From NCBI GenBank assembly GCA_019115125.1, contig DXEG01000039.1, positions 59,216 through 123,215 of the forward strand: 64,000 bases of DNA, given 5' to 3'. The notes beneath the pieces were generated by a model. It was not told where the DNA came from, searched no databases, and saw only the letters and a list, made by a program, of their open reading frames with translations. Positions 34,658 through 44,032 of the stretch are shown here, one piece after another; position 1 is the stretch's first letter; every line of letters begins with the position of its first letter. The translations under genes and the position numbers were made by a program. The stretch comes from Candidatus Blautia faecipullorum. GTDB lineage: Bacteria > Bacillota > Clostridia > Lachnospirales > Lachnospiraceae.

Positions 34658-36145
34658 TCAATCCAGCAGCTCTCTCACCATCTTCGCGTCAAATACCACG
34701 CTGGAAACATGGCTGACCTCGATGCGGTACAGCGCATTGGCCGCAATATGCTCCGCAGCCTGTTCCAGATCCCGTATTCCGGTAGTGTCCGCATATTTCT
34801 CGATCACCGCATCGAGAGCCTCGTCGCTGACAATACACTCGCTTTCTTTCAGGCTCATTCTTTTCAGAACCTTTGGAAGAGAAAACCTTGAGAAGATCAC
34901 TTTTTTCTCCTCCGGCGTATAATCCGGTATGTCCACCACCGCGAACCGGGACATCAAAGGCGCGCTGATCTGGCTTTTGTCATTGGCTGTGGCAATGGGA
35001 TATACCCCCACTGTAGGAACCATACATTCCATATAATTGTCTGTAAAGCCCAGATTGTCAAGAAGGGTAAGGAGCACATCCGCAGGATTGCCGTTGCCTT
35101 TTCCCGCCGAGGCCTTATCCAGCTCATTGATGATAAATACCAGATTAGATTCTCCCGCCATGGAAAAAGCTTCCATAATAATACCCGGCTTCGCGTTTGC
35201 ATAGACGCGGGAGCTTCCGGTAAGCTGCTCCGGATCGTTGATGGAGCTCATATCCAGAGTAGTCCAGGGAAGCCTGAGGATCCGCGCTACGGCATAGGCG
35301 ATCTGAGACTTTCCAGTTCCCGCGGGGCCTACCAGAAGAAGGCCGTAAGCCGGAAGGGTATGCGTGCGGTTGATCTGAATGATCGTCTCAATGATCCTCT
35401 GCTTCACCCTCTCCATTCCGTAAAGCTCCTCGTCCAGGATCCTTCTGGCTTCCTCCGGGTCTATGGATTCAAAATAATTGTTCTTCCACTGAATATTCAT
35501 CATAATGGAGAGCGCCCGCTGGGCGTGGCGGCGTTCCTCCTGGGACACCTCATGAGAACGGGCCACCGCCAGATTTCTCCGTGCCCAGAGACGGATATTG
35601 TCCGGAAGCGTCCGTCCGGCGCAGGTCATAAAATCTGTAATACTCTGGATACTGGTCAGCTTCATCTCATCGCCGTCCGCTTCCTCTTCCTCATCTCCCG
35701 CCCATTCTTCAGGAGCATTGCTGGAAAGCAGTCTGCCGATCATGAACTGCAGGAAACCGTCCTCTGCCGAAAGCTTCGTACCGCCGCCAAAAGCGGTCTC
35801 ACGGATTTTGTACACCGCGTATCCTTCTTCCTGGTTCTCCCCGGATAGCCGGACACTGATTCGGTTCTCCCCCAGCCAGCGGATCAGGCTCACAAAGCGC
35901 GCGTCGATCCTCAGAATATCCGCGCTGACTACGCCCTGCTGCTCCTCTTTGAATTCAAAGGAGGTACGGTGAACAGGGTTTGTAAAGACGCCGCAGGAAT
36001 GGTGCTTCCACTGCCGCCGGCTGTTGTCCAGATAGAGGATCGGCTTTTCCGGGGAAGTCTCCGCCTCATTGGACTGAAAGGTGGTGTAGGTGCATTGGGG
36101 AGTTTTATTCTTTTCCGGGGTATTATTAAAATCAAAAACTGGCAT
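34658..36145 (-). CDS. Lon-like AAA+ ATPase without a protease domain (495 aa)
   Basis: Residues 1-200 resemble no family that I can name; they contain an acidic stretch DEEEEADGDE. Residues 225-480 are an AAA+ module of the Lon type: Walker A GPAGTGKS (273-280), Walker B FIINELDK (337-344), a sensor region ATANDKSQISAPLMSRF, and a lid with ADTTGIRDLEQ, which matches the Lon AGVRNLER segment. The S16 peptidase domain of Lon is absent; the chain ends 15 residues after the lid. It could be an unfoldase or a remodelling factor. It is followed by a TetR gene. Confidence 0.8.
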   Translation of the reverse strand: MPVFDFNNTPEKNKTPQCTYTTFQSNEAETSPEKPILYLDNSRRQWKHHSCGVFTNPVHRTSFEFKEEQQGVVSADILRIDARFVSLIRWLGENRISVRLSGENQEEGYAVYKIRETAFGGGTKLSAEDGFLQFMIGRLLSSNAPEEWAGDEEEEADGDEMKLTSIQSITDFMTCAGRTLPDNIRLWARRNLAVARSHEVSQEERRHAQRALSIMMNIQWKNNYFESIDPEEARRILDEELYGMERVKQRIIETIIQINRTHTLPAYGLLLVGPAGTGKSQIAYAVARILRLPWTTLDMSSINDPEQLTGSSRVYANAKPGIIMEAFSMAGESNLVFIINELDKASAGKGNGNPADVLLTLLDNLGFTDNYMECMVPTVGVYPIATANDKSQISAPLMSRFAVVDIPDYTPEEKKVIFSRFSLPKVLKRMSLKESECIVSDEALDAVIEKYADTTGIRDLEQAAEHIAANALYRIEVSHVSSVVFDAKMVRELLD

Positions 36146-36283
36146 AGATCATTCTCCTTTATCACAAAACGGGACGTTCTTATTTTCACAGCCCCGTTTC
36201 TTTTTCCGTAAAACATACTCACATTATAGCAATTCTGTTTCGTATATTCAATAAGCAGGAAGCGTGATCACTCTTTCCCGCCA

Positions 36284-36364
36284 TGTACAAAGACATCTGC
36301 GGTCGTTGAACTTCGACATTGCCCTCTCTTTACAAGAGCACACACGGTCGTTGTAAAGAGAGGG
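36284..36364. repeat. Hairpin repeat with a distant second copy at 62.9 kb
   Basis: CCCTCTCTTTACAA (36322-36335) and TTGTAAAGAGAGGG (36351-36364) form a perfect 14-base stem with the loop GAGCACACACGGTCG. The 18-base core CAAGAGCACACACGGTCG recurs at 62914-62931. A weaker relative (ACAAAGACATCTGCGGTCGTTG, in parts) lies just upstream near 36288. There is no T run on either side, so it is not a standard terminator. It lies at the end of the hydrolase gene. Confidence 0.55.
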
Positions 36365-36369
36365 TATCC

Positions 36370-36927
36370 TTACTTCAAAAAATCTCTTGTCTGTTCCATG
36401 ATCCGCCTCAGATGCTCCAGATCGGCCAGAACGTCTCCTGTCTCCAGAGAGTGATTCCCTTTTTCTGTAATATAAAGGGGCAGCTCTTTCTCCCTGCAGC
36501 CAGTCTCCACCTCCAAAGTTTCCACCCATGGATCTGCTGTTCCGTGAAATACGATCCCTCTCTGTTCCTTATAGGGCCTCATGAAGGAAAAGGATGCTTT
36601 TACAGGCGTGTAGTAGATATGCTCCGCGCGGATCTGATGATCCGAGGCATATGAAGCCGCCACAGCAGTCCCCAGGCTTTTCGAGATAAAAACAATTCTC
36701 TCGTATTGTCCGAACTTTATATTCTTCAGAAGCTCCTCCGCCTGCTCTCTGGCGCTGACAAACGTCTCTTTCATCTTTTGTTCAGAGCCTTTGATATGCT
36801 TCGCGAAATTGCCGTAGGGCGCCTCCGCGATCTCATATCCCAGTTCCATAGCTGTTTTCTTCCCATAATACAGAAGAGGCTTATCCGTATGATATCCTAC
36901 TCCCGGAAATATTACCGCCAGTCTCAT
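36370..36927 (-). CDS. Small alpha/beta-hydrolase-like protein (185 aa)
   Basis: The ATG at 36927 follows GAGGGG. The order of visible motifs fits a minimal alpha/beta hydrolase: strand and oxyanion loop (AVIFPGVGYH), a nucleophile Ser in ISKSLGTA, an acid in FHGTADPWV and a His in EKGNHSLE. It lacks a signal peptide and a cap domain. The substrate is unknown. Confidence 0.7.
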   Translation of the reverse strand: MRLAVIFPGVGYHTDKPLLYYGKKTAMELGYEIAEAPYGNFAKHIKGSEQKMKETFVSAREQAEELLKNIKFGQYERIVFISKSLGTAVAASYASDHQIRAEHIYYTPVKASFSFMRPYKEQRGIVFHGTADPWVETLEVETGCREKELPLYITEKGNHSLETGDVLADLEHLRRIMEQTRDFLK

Positions 36928-37030
36928 CTTTATCCCCTCTTTTCTCGGTTTTTTCACTCTAAACTCTTTTATTCCCAAAGAATCAATTATAAAAAGTCAA
37001 CTTCCAAATTTTTTTATCAATCCAGAAATG

Positions 37031-38056
37031 TTATGAAGGTATCTTCATAAAAATCCGATTACTGATATCATACTTTTGGTACACTGTATTTCTGCATTTG
37101 ATACTGATTTTCACATACGCCCCGTATGGTTTTATATAAATATCATAATAGTAACCGCTGTTCATCCCTTTCACTCTGTAATTACGGACGCCTTCTGTTA
37201 CTTTGAAAGCAAAAAACTCTTCATAGGACGAACCAAACGGCTTATTTTTGTCCCAAACCGTCAAATAAGCATTATTAATTCTCTCAAATCCAATCCTGTA
37301 AGAATATTTTGATCCTTTGTAATCAAACGCTTCGCCCTTCTTGCCTTTATAAGTTATTGTCGCTCTCGGCGTGACAGCCGATACTCCATTTCTGTTGTAA
37401 CCGCCCCATATTACTCTGCCATTCACTCTCCTGTATGCGCGCACCGTATATGTATATTTGATTCCCGGCTCTGCGGTTTTATCCGTATAACGGGTCGCGG
37501 CGGAACTGACGTTTCTCAGAACTCTCCATCCAGTACCGCTGGTTTTACGGTAGATGCGGTAGCCGTTCGCACCGGAAACCCTGTTCCATGCAAGGCTCAC
37601 CTCTGTATAAGATTTGGCTTCAGCGGAGCGGAGCACTGCCGTTGCCACGGAGGTGTTTGCAGCCCTACGCGTGGTGACAGTCCATCCATTTCTTTGATAT
37701 CCTCCCCAGTATACCCGGCCATTGATCCTCTTGTAGGCACGAACGGTATAAGTATATCTGGTTCCCGGCTTTACGCTAGTATCTGTATATCGGGTCGCGG
37801 CGGCGCTGACGTTTTTCATAACTTTCCATCCGCTGCCGCTTGTCTTGCGATATACACGGTATCCATTCACACCGGAAACCCTGTTCCATGTGACTCTTAC
37901 CTTTGTAGGAGAGTCGCTTTGGATCGAACGGAGTCTGACTGCCGCCACATAGGTATTCGACGCGGCCTGTGTCTCTGCTGCGGTGAAAGCTGATACCGGA
38001 ATCAAAGAGAGGGCCAGGAACAGAGTCATTATCACAGCGTATAGTTTCTTTTTCAT
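37031..38056 (-). CDS. Secreted protein with two Fn3-like repeats (341 aa)
   Basis: The ATG at 38056 follows AGGAGGA. A signal peptide (cleavage near TAAETQAA) is followed by two near-identical repeats of exactly 100 residues (about 34-132 and 134-232), each with VTWNRVSGVNGYRVYRKT-like and YTYTVRAYKR strands typical of fibronectin type III domains in clostridial surface proteins. The last 110 residues, rich in Tyr, Lys and Arg, are of unknown type. There is no wall anchor. It is basic overall and may bind wall polymers or polysaccharide. Confidence 0.75.
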   Translation of the reverse strand: MKKKLYAVIMTLFLALSLIPVSAFTAAETQAASNTYVAAVRLRSIQSDSPTKVRVTWNRVSGVNGYRVYRKTSGSGWKVMKNVSAAATRYTDTSVKPGTRYTYTVRAYKRINGRVYWGGYQRNGWTVTTRRAANTSVATAVLRSAEAKSYTEVSLAWNRVSGANGYRIYRKTSGTGWRVLRNVSSAATRYTDKTAEPGIKYTYTVRAYRRVNGRVIWGGYNRNGVSAVTPRATITYKGKKGEAFDYKGSKYSYRIGFERINNAYLTVWDKNKPFGSSYEEFFAFKVTEGVRNYRVKGMNSGYYYDIYIKPYGAYVKISIKCRNTVYQKYDISNRIFMKIPS

Positions 38057-38213
38057 CGCTTCATTCCTCCTGAAAATAAATATGTTCATACCACGGGTAA
38101 TCAGCCCGCATAATTATTATAGCATTATCCCAGCCATTACGACATGGGTAAATCAGACTTTTTACAGCGATATCGTCCGCCTGCGGCTTCTGTCCCAGTA
38201 ATTTCCCCATCTC

Positions 38214-39200
38214 CTATGCCAGACGGCAGAAATAATCCTGCTGCCGGGCAAAGGCCGCAAGACTTTCAACTCCGCATTTTACCATACTGTCTACAGCCTG
38301 GCGGGTATAAAAAGCCATGTGCTGGGTCATGATCACATTGGGGAACTGCCGCAGATATGCCATGTCTCTGTTTTTAATGATCTCCGTTCTTCTGTCATGG
38401 TGATAAATCCCGTTTTCATTTTCAAAGACATCAAGAGCCACCGCCCCTATCTTTTCATCCTCCACGCCCCGGGTTACGGCTTCTATGTCCATCAGCTCGC
38501 CTCTTGCGCAGTTTACGAGGATTACGCCCTTTTTCATTTTTTTTACGGCATCCCTGTCGATCATATGATAGGTGGAATCCATCAGCGGCGTATGAAGGGA
38601 AATAATATCACATTCTTTGTAAATCGTATCCAGATCACGGTAAACCGCATATTTTTTTACTTCCTCTTTCTCATAAATATCATACGCATAAATACGGCAG
38701 CCGAATCCCGCCAGATTACGGATAACTGTTTCACCGATCTTTCCCGTGCCGATGATCCCTACAGTCATTTCACACAGCTCCCCTCCCACAAGGCCGTCCA
38801 GAGAATAATCATTGACGTTGATCCGGTAAAGGGCGGGCTTATATTTTCTGAGACTCATCAGGATCATCATGACTGTGTACTCAGCTACCCCGTGAGGAGA
38901 ATAGGAAGCATTGCTCACCCGTATTCCATATTTTTTCGCGGCTTCCAGGTCAACATGATTATAGCCTACGGATCTGGTGGAATATCCCGTCACTCCCATC
39001 TGGTGAAGCTGCCGGCAGATATCTTCATTTATCACGCTCTGTCCCAGAGTCGTCACTCCCGCGGCTCCCTCTGCCAGCTCCAGAGTTTCCCCGGTGAGAG
39101 GCTCTCCGGTTATCACAAGCTCATCCACCCCGCATCTCTGGGCGTATTTTCTCAGATTTTCTTCCTCGTCTTTTCTCACTTCATAAGCGGTCAGTTTCAT
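38214..39200 (-). CDS. D-2-hydroxyacid dehydrogenase, D-lactate dehydrogenase-like (328 aa)
   Basis: A NAD-dependent cytoplasmic enzyme of the LdhA/VanH group. NAD-binding motif VGIIGTGKIGETVI at about 147, catalytic Arg in NCARGEL, Glu in DVFENENG and His in TQHMAFYT. The substrate loop YSTRSVGYNHVD is typical of D-lactate dehydrogenases. It probably reduces pyruvate to D-lactate. It stands alone; its promoter was not identified. Confidence 0.88.
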   Translation of the reverse strand: MKLTAYEVRKDEEENLRKYAQRCGVDELVITGEPLTGETLELAEGAAGVTTLGQSVINEDICRQLHQMGVTGYSTRSVGYNHVDLEAAKKYGIRVSNASYSPHGVAEYTVMMILMSLRKYKPALYRINVNDYSLDGLVGGELCEMTVGIIGTGKIGETVIRNLAGFGCRIYAYDIYEKEEVKKYAVYRDLDTIYKECDIISLHTPLMDSTYHMIDRDAVKKMKKGVILVNCARGELMDIEAVTRGVEDEKIGAVALDVFENENGIYHHDRRTEIIKNRDMAYLRQFPNVIMTQHMAFYTRQAVDSMVKCGVESLAAFARQQDYFCRLA

Positions 39201-39692
39201 GTCATTTCCTCCTCTTTGTCACTTTATTGCATAAAAGAAGGAGCCGCATTTCTGCTGCTCCTTCTGATTATTGCCAAATATACTGTTTGATATATCTTCG
39301 GACGGAAAAATACCGGGTATACCGCCGCGGCTCTCCATCCGTATTTCCACTGTTCCTTTCATCGCTGCCCTCTCTATGGTTCCGGGCCATTATATATTTC
39401 CTGTATTTCCCGAATCCTGTGTTACAGGAATTATTATACTCAAACTATTTCACAGTTACAAGGATTTTCTGTCTGTTTTTGGTAACAATTCAGCCATACA
39501 GTGGTCGGAAAGCATAAAACATGCCTGCATGTTTTTGCGAGCGGACATCTGTATGAGCTGAGCGCCCGTTTATGAGTAAAACAGTGGCATCAGCCACAGT
39601 AAGCACGCAGTGCGGTTTTACGAATGGCGCGGGCTGAACTGTTACTGTTTTGTACCGGCCCCTCGCCGTAGGCGACTTAAAATATGCCTGCT
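39201..39692. other. Non-coding region between ldh-like gene and acsB
   Basis: No convincing gene. It contains AAAACATGCCTGCATGTTTTT (39516-39536), a near-perfect inverted repeat that could end acsB transcription, and a small hairpin GTGGC/GCCAC near 39584-39597. Nothing else is recognised. Confidence 0.4.
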
Positions 39693-41819
39693 TTACATCA
39701 TAGGCTCAAGAGAAAGAGCAGGATGATTCTTTTCTGCGAGGAACGCGACCAGCGCCTCCGGATCGGTAGCTACCGTCTCGTCGCCTACCATATCCGTAAA
39801 ATTATCAATTCCGTACATTTCTTTTGCTGTTTTGTTCAAGCGTTCCGCAACAAACTCCTTCAGTTCTCTGGGCATCCAGACGATTCTCTCGATACCGCCC
39901 TCCGCCTTCATGAACTTCTTCGAGGATATAAAGTGTTTTCCGTGTCCCATGAAGCCGGGAGTCTGTACGCCGCCTCCGGTCATAGACGCCATCTCCGGGA
40001 AGGTCATTCCAAGAGGCGTCATACCCGCATATTCACGGTTGGCGATCACCACCCCGTTGGAGAACGGTTCAATTCCGCAGATACACTCGAAACATCCGCA
40101 GGAGGTCATAGGATCCTGCATAATGGAATAAAGAGTTACATGCTCCAGAGCTCCCTGAGAGAATTTTTTCACCGCTTCATCCACATCCTCGTAAGCTCCG
40201 AGATTCTCGTCTATGGGTCGCTCTTTTGTGATCACCTGACAGGGGCCGTTGGGATCCAGTTCATTGGTCGCTTTTGCGTCCAGCCATGAAACAGCTCCGC
40301 ACAGTCCCAGGCGTTCCGGAGTCACCACGCATACATGGCTGGGCGAGAATGCCTGACAGAGAATACAGCTATAATAAACCTCCACCGACTCGTCAGTCAG
40401 ATTGTCCAGACGTTCGTCACGCTTCTCAAAGGTAGGAACCGCAATCTCATGACGCACTCTCTTACATTCCTCAGGATCCGTGTAGATCACCACCTCACAT
40501 TTGTCCACAACAGCGTCAAACTCATTTTTGACCTGCGCGTAGAGAACCTCCCCGATGTGTCTGATACGGAAGCCCGCGTTGAAAGCGTCGATACTGATAC
40601 GGATACGCTGCATATCTCTCTGCCCGGTATGGTACACGCCCTCAATACAGTTGATGTAATTATGGAACTTACGCTCGATCACCGGCTCGAAATCCGCCTG
40701 CATGTTCTTTCCGGACACCTTTACGATATAAGCGATATTATTTTTGCTTCCCAGCTCCATCTCGTCCGCTTCCGGCCCGATCACAGTAATCCTGTGATCC
40801 TCCACCTCGCCGGCGCCGCAGGTCTGCACAAGCTCCGCGCAGTCTACGCGGGAGCCGTCGAATTCCACCTGCATATCCTTGCGGCGGATGATCTCCCCTT
40901 CAAAGGCGGATGCGAAGGCAACCGGAATATCAATATTCGTAATTTTTATCTTAATGTCCCTCGCTTCCAGAGAAGTAGTGTTCCATCTGGAAATATCCGG
41001 CTGGCATATCAGGCTCCTGGGTACTTTTGCCACTCCCTCCTGGTTTGTGATAACCGGGAAGCCAAGAGCGATAGCTCCCGCTCCGCAGGCTACGATCACA
41101 TCGTTTAACGGCGCAAAAGCATTCACAAAGGCCGGAACACGTTTCAGGGTATATTCCATCAATGTTCCCGCGTCGCCCGGTTTTACGTTTCCAAAAATCA
41201 GAGCCGCGCGCAGCGCCACGGAAACCACATGAATCACTGCCGTTACATCCTTTCCAAGGGGGATCACACGGACGTTGGCTCCGGTCTTAAAGCTAGCCTC
41301 CGCAAGCTGGTCAATGATATCTCCTACCAGAGTTACAAGGATTCCCTGGGCCTGATAGGATTTTACAAGGGCAGCCGCTTCCTCCGCGCTGGGCGCCCTG
41401 CCCAGGATTACCGCCACGCCCGGAATATCGCCTGTTACCAGAGGCACGCCCAGCTCACGGATCACCGCGTCCGCCAGATGACCGTAGCAGGGCTCTTCAT
41501 AGGGAGCCGCGCCGTCAATGTATTTCAGCGCTTCGATAAACTCCGCGCAAAGAGCTGTGGCGACGCCGGACATAAATATATCATGGGTCTTCTTCTCTCT
41601 TGTCATGAGAGTCTTCACAACACCGAGAGCTTCCTTCAGCTCCGCGAGAGTACCTATCTTTGTTCCTGTCACCGCATAATAGCAGGGAAGAGAATACGCA
41701 GTATTCGGAAAGCTTACAGCCTTGTCCGCCCCGTATGTTTCGACAGCATGACTGACCGCATCCTCCGCAAGTCCATAAACCGCATCATTTCCCGCGAAAA
41801 CACTTTCAAATAAAGTCAC
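39693..41819 (-). CDS. acsB: Acetyl-CoA synthase, CODH/ACS complex (708 aa)
   Basis: It makes acetyl-CoA from CO, a methyl group on the corrinoid protein, and CoA. The GTG at 41819 follows AAGGAGGGG; its first residues TLFESVFAGNDAVYG match the family start. The A-cluster ligands are all present: C-x2-C-x8-C-x9-C (CILC, HVC, GLCG) for the Fe4S4 site and the Cys-Gly-Cys of SCGCFECICG for the distal nickel. The length is close to that of known AcsB. It follows acsA by 13 bases, so the two are co-transcribed. The corrinoid protein (acsC/acsD), acsE and cooC are not next to it in this window. Confidence 0.95.
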   Translation of the reverse strand: MTLFESVFAGNDAVYGLAEDAVSHAVETYGADKAVSFPNTAYSLPCYYAVTGTKIGTLAELKEALGVVKTLMTREKKTHDIFMSGVATALCAEFIEALKYIDGAAPYEEPCYGHLADAVIRELGVPLVTGDIPGVAVILGRAPSAEEAAALVKSYQAQGILVTLVGDIIDQLAEASFKTGANVRVIPLGKDVTAVIHVVSVALRAALIFGNVKPGDAGTLMEYTLKRVPAFVNAFAPLNDVIVACGAGAIALGFPVITNQEGVAKVPRSLICQPDISRWNTTSLEARDIKIKITNIDIPVAFASAFEGEIIRRKDMQVEFDGSRVDCAELVQTCGAGEVEDHRITVIGPEADEMELGSKNNIAYIVKVSGKNMQADFEPVIERKFHNYINCIEGVYHTGQRDMQRIRISIDAFNAGFRIRHIGEVLYAQVKNEFDAVVDKCEVVIYTDPEECKRVRHEIAVPTFEKRDERLDNLTDESVEVYYSCILCQAFSPSHVCVVTPERLGLCGAVSWLDAKATNELDPNGPCQVITKERPIDENLGAYEDVDEAVKKFSQGALEHVTLYSIMQDPMTSCGCFECICGIEPFSNGVVIANREYAGMTPLGMTFPEMASMTGGGVQTPGFMGHGKHFISSKKFMKAEGGIERIVWMPRELKEFVAERLNKTAKEMYGIDNFTDMVGDETVATDPEALVAFLAEKNHPALSLEPMM

Positions 41820-41832
41820 TGTAATCCCCTCC

Positions 41833-43725
41833 TTAAATGCCAAGCGCCGAACGCTTCTCTTCAATACGGGCTATCATCCTGTCGCCCAGTTTATCAATAT
41901 CTGTTTCAATAAAGTAGGAAGCCTCCACCCAGTCACGGATTCCCTCTGTCAGCCACCATACCACCTCGCTGGAACCAGTCACCTGAGGCTCTACGCCAAG
42001 GAAGGTGTCAATTCCGGTAGCTACTACATAGTTTCCGATGGAGACCGCTTTTTCGGACATCCATTCCGGAGCGCAGCCTACCACAGGAAGCTGGGAGATA
42101 TTCAGGCCGGAATCCTTCGCAAGCTGGGAGGCCAGCACTACCATACGGCTGATATCCACACAGGAGCCCATATGCAGTACCGGAGGAATATCCGCAAGCT
42201 CACAGACACGCCTTAATCCGTCGCCGCAGAGCTCTTTCGCCTGCTTGTCCATCAATCCGGCTCTTGCTGCCGCCTGAGCGGAGCAGCCAGAAAGGATCAC
42301 AATAATATCATTGGCGATCAGCTTCTTCATCAGTCCGATATGAGCGGAATCCGGACGGACTCTGGGATTATTGCAGCCTACCATCGCCACAGCTCCGCGG
42401 ATAACGCCGGAAGTAATGCAGTCCAGCAGAGGTTTAGTGGTCCCTGTCTCATCCACCTGAGAATTTGTCACACCGTCCAGGGTTTTTATGATTGCTTCTA
42501 CAGAATAGCCCACGGTAGCCTTCTGTTTTAACTGTGGAATATGTACCAGCTCTTTCTTTCTGTTTACAAAATTTTCCACCGCCATTCTGACGATCTTTCT
42601 GGCCTTTTCCCCGGCGGAGCCCGCCTCAAAAAGAATAAATTCGGAATCCGGCATCTGCGCGATCTTAGACGTTGTGATAAATTTTGTATGGAAGCATTTG
42701 CTCAGCGGCCCCAACGCCGGGAAAATGCACTGCACATCTACCACGATCGCTTCGCAGGCTCCTGTCAGCACTACATTTTCCTGCTGAAGGAAATTTCCGG
42801 CCATCGGCACTCCCCGGCGCATTGCGACCTCATTGGAGGTACAGCAGACTCCGGCCACGTTGATTCCCTTCGCTCCTACTGATTTCGCAAGAGCGATCAT
42901 CTCGGGATCTTCCGCGTACTCACAGATCATCTCAGAGAGACTGGGATCATGTCCATGTACGATAATATTCACTTCGTCTTCTTTCATTACGCCCAGGTTC
43001 GCTTCTGTATCCACTGGTTTTGGCGTGCCAAACATAATATCTGAAAATTCTGTTCCCGCCATGGAGCCGCCCCATCCGTCGGACATGCCGGAACGAAGGG
43101 ACTGACGGATCAAAGCTTCCGCCTTGCTGGAATTTCCCATATGGGTCATATGCATCGCGGTAGCCACTTCACGGTCAATGGCGCGGGGTTCTATTTCCGC
43201 GTCATGCCACAATTTCTGCGTATGCTCCGGAGCGCGGGACAGCCATCTCTGCACGCCGTATGGCTTTCCATATTCCATCAGAGCAAGCTCCGCCATCTCG
43301 TGAGCCAGATCATAAATATCTCTTCCCTCTGTCTCAACGCCCCATTCTTTCGCAATACGGAGAAGCTTCTCCGGATCCTTCACCTTATAATCGCCGTCCG
43401 GCGCCACATGGGTAAAGGTATGGCAGATTTCACGTCCATGGTCAGAATGGGTAGCGGCTCCGCCCGCCACAAAGCGCAGGAAATTTCTTCCTACAATTCC
43501 ATGGGCGTCACAGCCGCAGATTCCCCTGGGCGCCTTGGGAGTGATCCGGCAGGGTCCCATGGAACAGATACGGCAGCAGATTCCTTTTTCTCCAAATTTG
43601 CAGTGAGGAGTCTGATTTTTCACACGAAGCTGCCAGGAATCCGCTCCTACCTTCGCTCCTGTTTCCAGCAGGCGCTCTGTGGCTTTCTCAAACTCTTCCA
43701 CTGATGACAGTTTAAATTCACTCAT
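41833..43725 (-). CDS. acsA: Carbon monoxide dehydrogenase catalytic subunit (630 aa)
   Basis: It interconverts CO2 and CO and passes CO to AcsB. The N-terminal cysteine set HCKFGEKGICCRICSMGPCR holds the B and D cluster ligands. Further family segments are GVCCTSNEVAMRRG and CSAQAAARAG, with cluster C cysteines in the second half. Length and start (AGGAGGG before the ATG) are normal. It precedes acsB and is divergent from a LysR gene, with a leader that contains a terminator-like hairpin. Confidence 0.95.
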   Translation of the reverse strand: MSEFKLSSVEEFEKATERLLETGAKVGADSWQLRVKNQTPHCKFGEKGICCRICSMGPCRITPKAPRGICGCDAHGIVGRNFLRFVAGGAATHSDHGREICHTFTHVAPDGDYKVKDPEKLLRIAKEWGVETEGRDIYDLAHEMAELALMEYGKPYGVQRWLSRAPEHTQKLWHDAEIEPRAIDREVATAMHMTHMGNSSKAEALIRQSLRSGMSDGWGGSMAGTEFSDIMFGTPKPVDTEANLGVMKEDEVNIIVHGHDPSLSEMICEYAEDPEMIALAKSVGAKGINVAGVCCTSNEVAMRRGVPMAGNFLQQENVVLTGACEAIVVDVQCIFPALGPLSKCFHTKFITTSKIAQMPDSEFILFEAGSAGEKARKIVRMAVENFVNRKKELVHIPQLKQKATVGYSVEAIIKTLDGVTNSQVDETGTTKPLLDCITSGVIRGAVAMVGCNNPRVRPDSAHIGLMKKLIANDIIVILSGCSAQAAARAGLMDKQAKELCGDGLRRVCELADIPPVLHMGSCVDISRMVVLASQLAKDSGLNISQLPVVGCAPEWMSEKAVSIGNYVVATGIDTFLGVEPQVTGSSEVVWWLTEGIRDWVEASYFIETDIDKLGDRMIARIEEKRSALGI

Positions 43726-43982
43726 CGTTTCCCTCCTGTAATCTGAACTATATCTTTATTCTATCAGGACGGACATACTCTGCCCATCAACTGTATTTTT
43801 CTCACCGTAAACTTATTCTTGATTCCTCCGGCAACGACACTGTGGGCGTACAAAAAAGAGAGCTCATACATGACGCAATGCCGTTTCTCCTTAGACATTG
43901 CTCCATGACAGGGCTCTCTTTTTTTGATATAATATAATAAGTGAATTCGTCTATTATACTACCATAGAATACTTTTTTTGAA
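43726..43982 (-). promoter_or_regulatory. acsA leader with candidate promoter and terminator-like hairpin
   Basis: A TATAAT box (43953-43958) with a weaker TTCAAA box 18 bases upstream (43977-43982) points towards acsA. About 20 bases into the transcript comes a hairpin: AAAAAAGAGAGC (43852-43863) with GCTCTCTTTTTT (43913-43924), with inner pairs GCAATG/CATTGC and CATG/CATG. Its distal arm ends in a T run, so it is a plausible attenuator ~125 bases before acsA. It would also stop transcripts from the other side. Confidence 0.5.
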
Positions 43983-44017
43983 TATCAACCAACAGATGAC
44001 AGGTATCAACCAACAGA
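43983..44017 (+). repeat. 14-base direct repeat upstream of the lysR gene
   Basis: TATCAACCAACAGA occurs at 43983-43996 and 44004-44017, 21 bases apart, two helical turns, so that a protein would meet both on one face. It overlaps the region upstream of the acsA -35 box and lies just before the LysR start, a usual place for a self-regulated LysR site. Confidence 0.55.
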
Positions 44018-44032
44018 AAAGAGGATTTTGTT

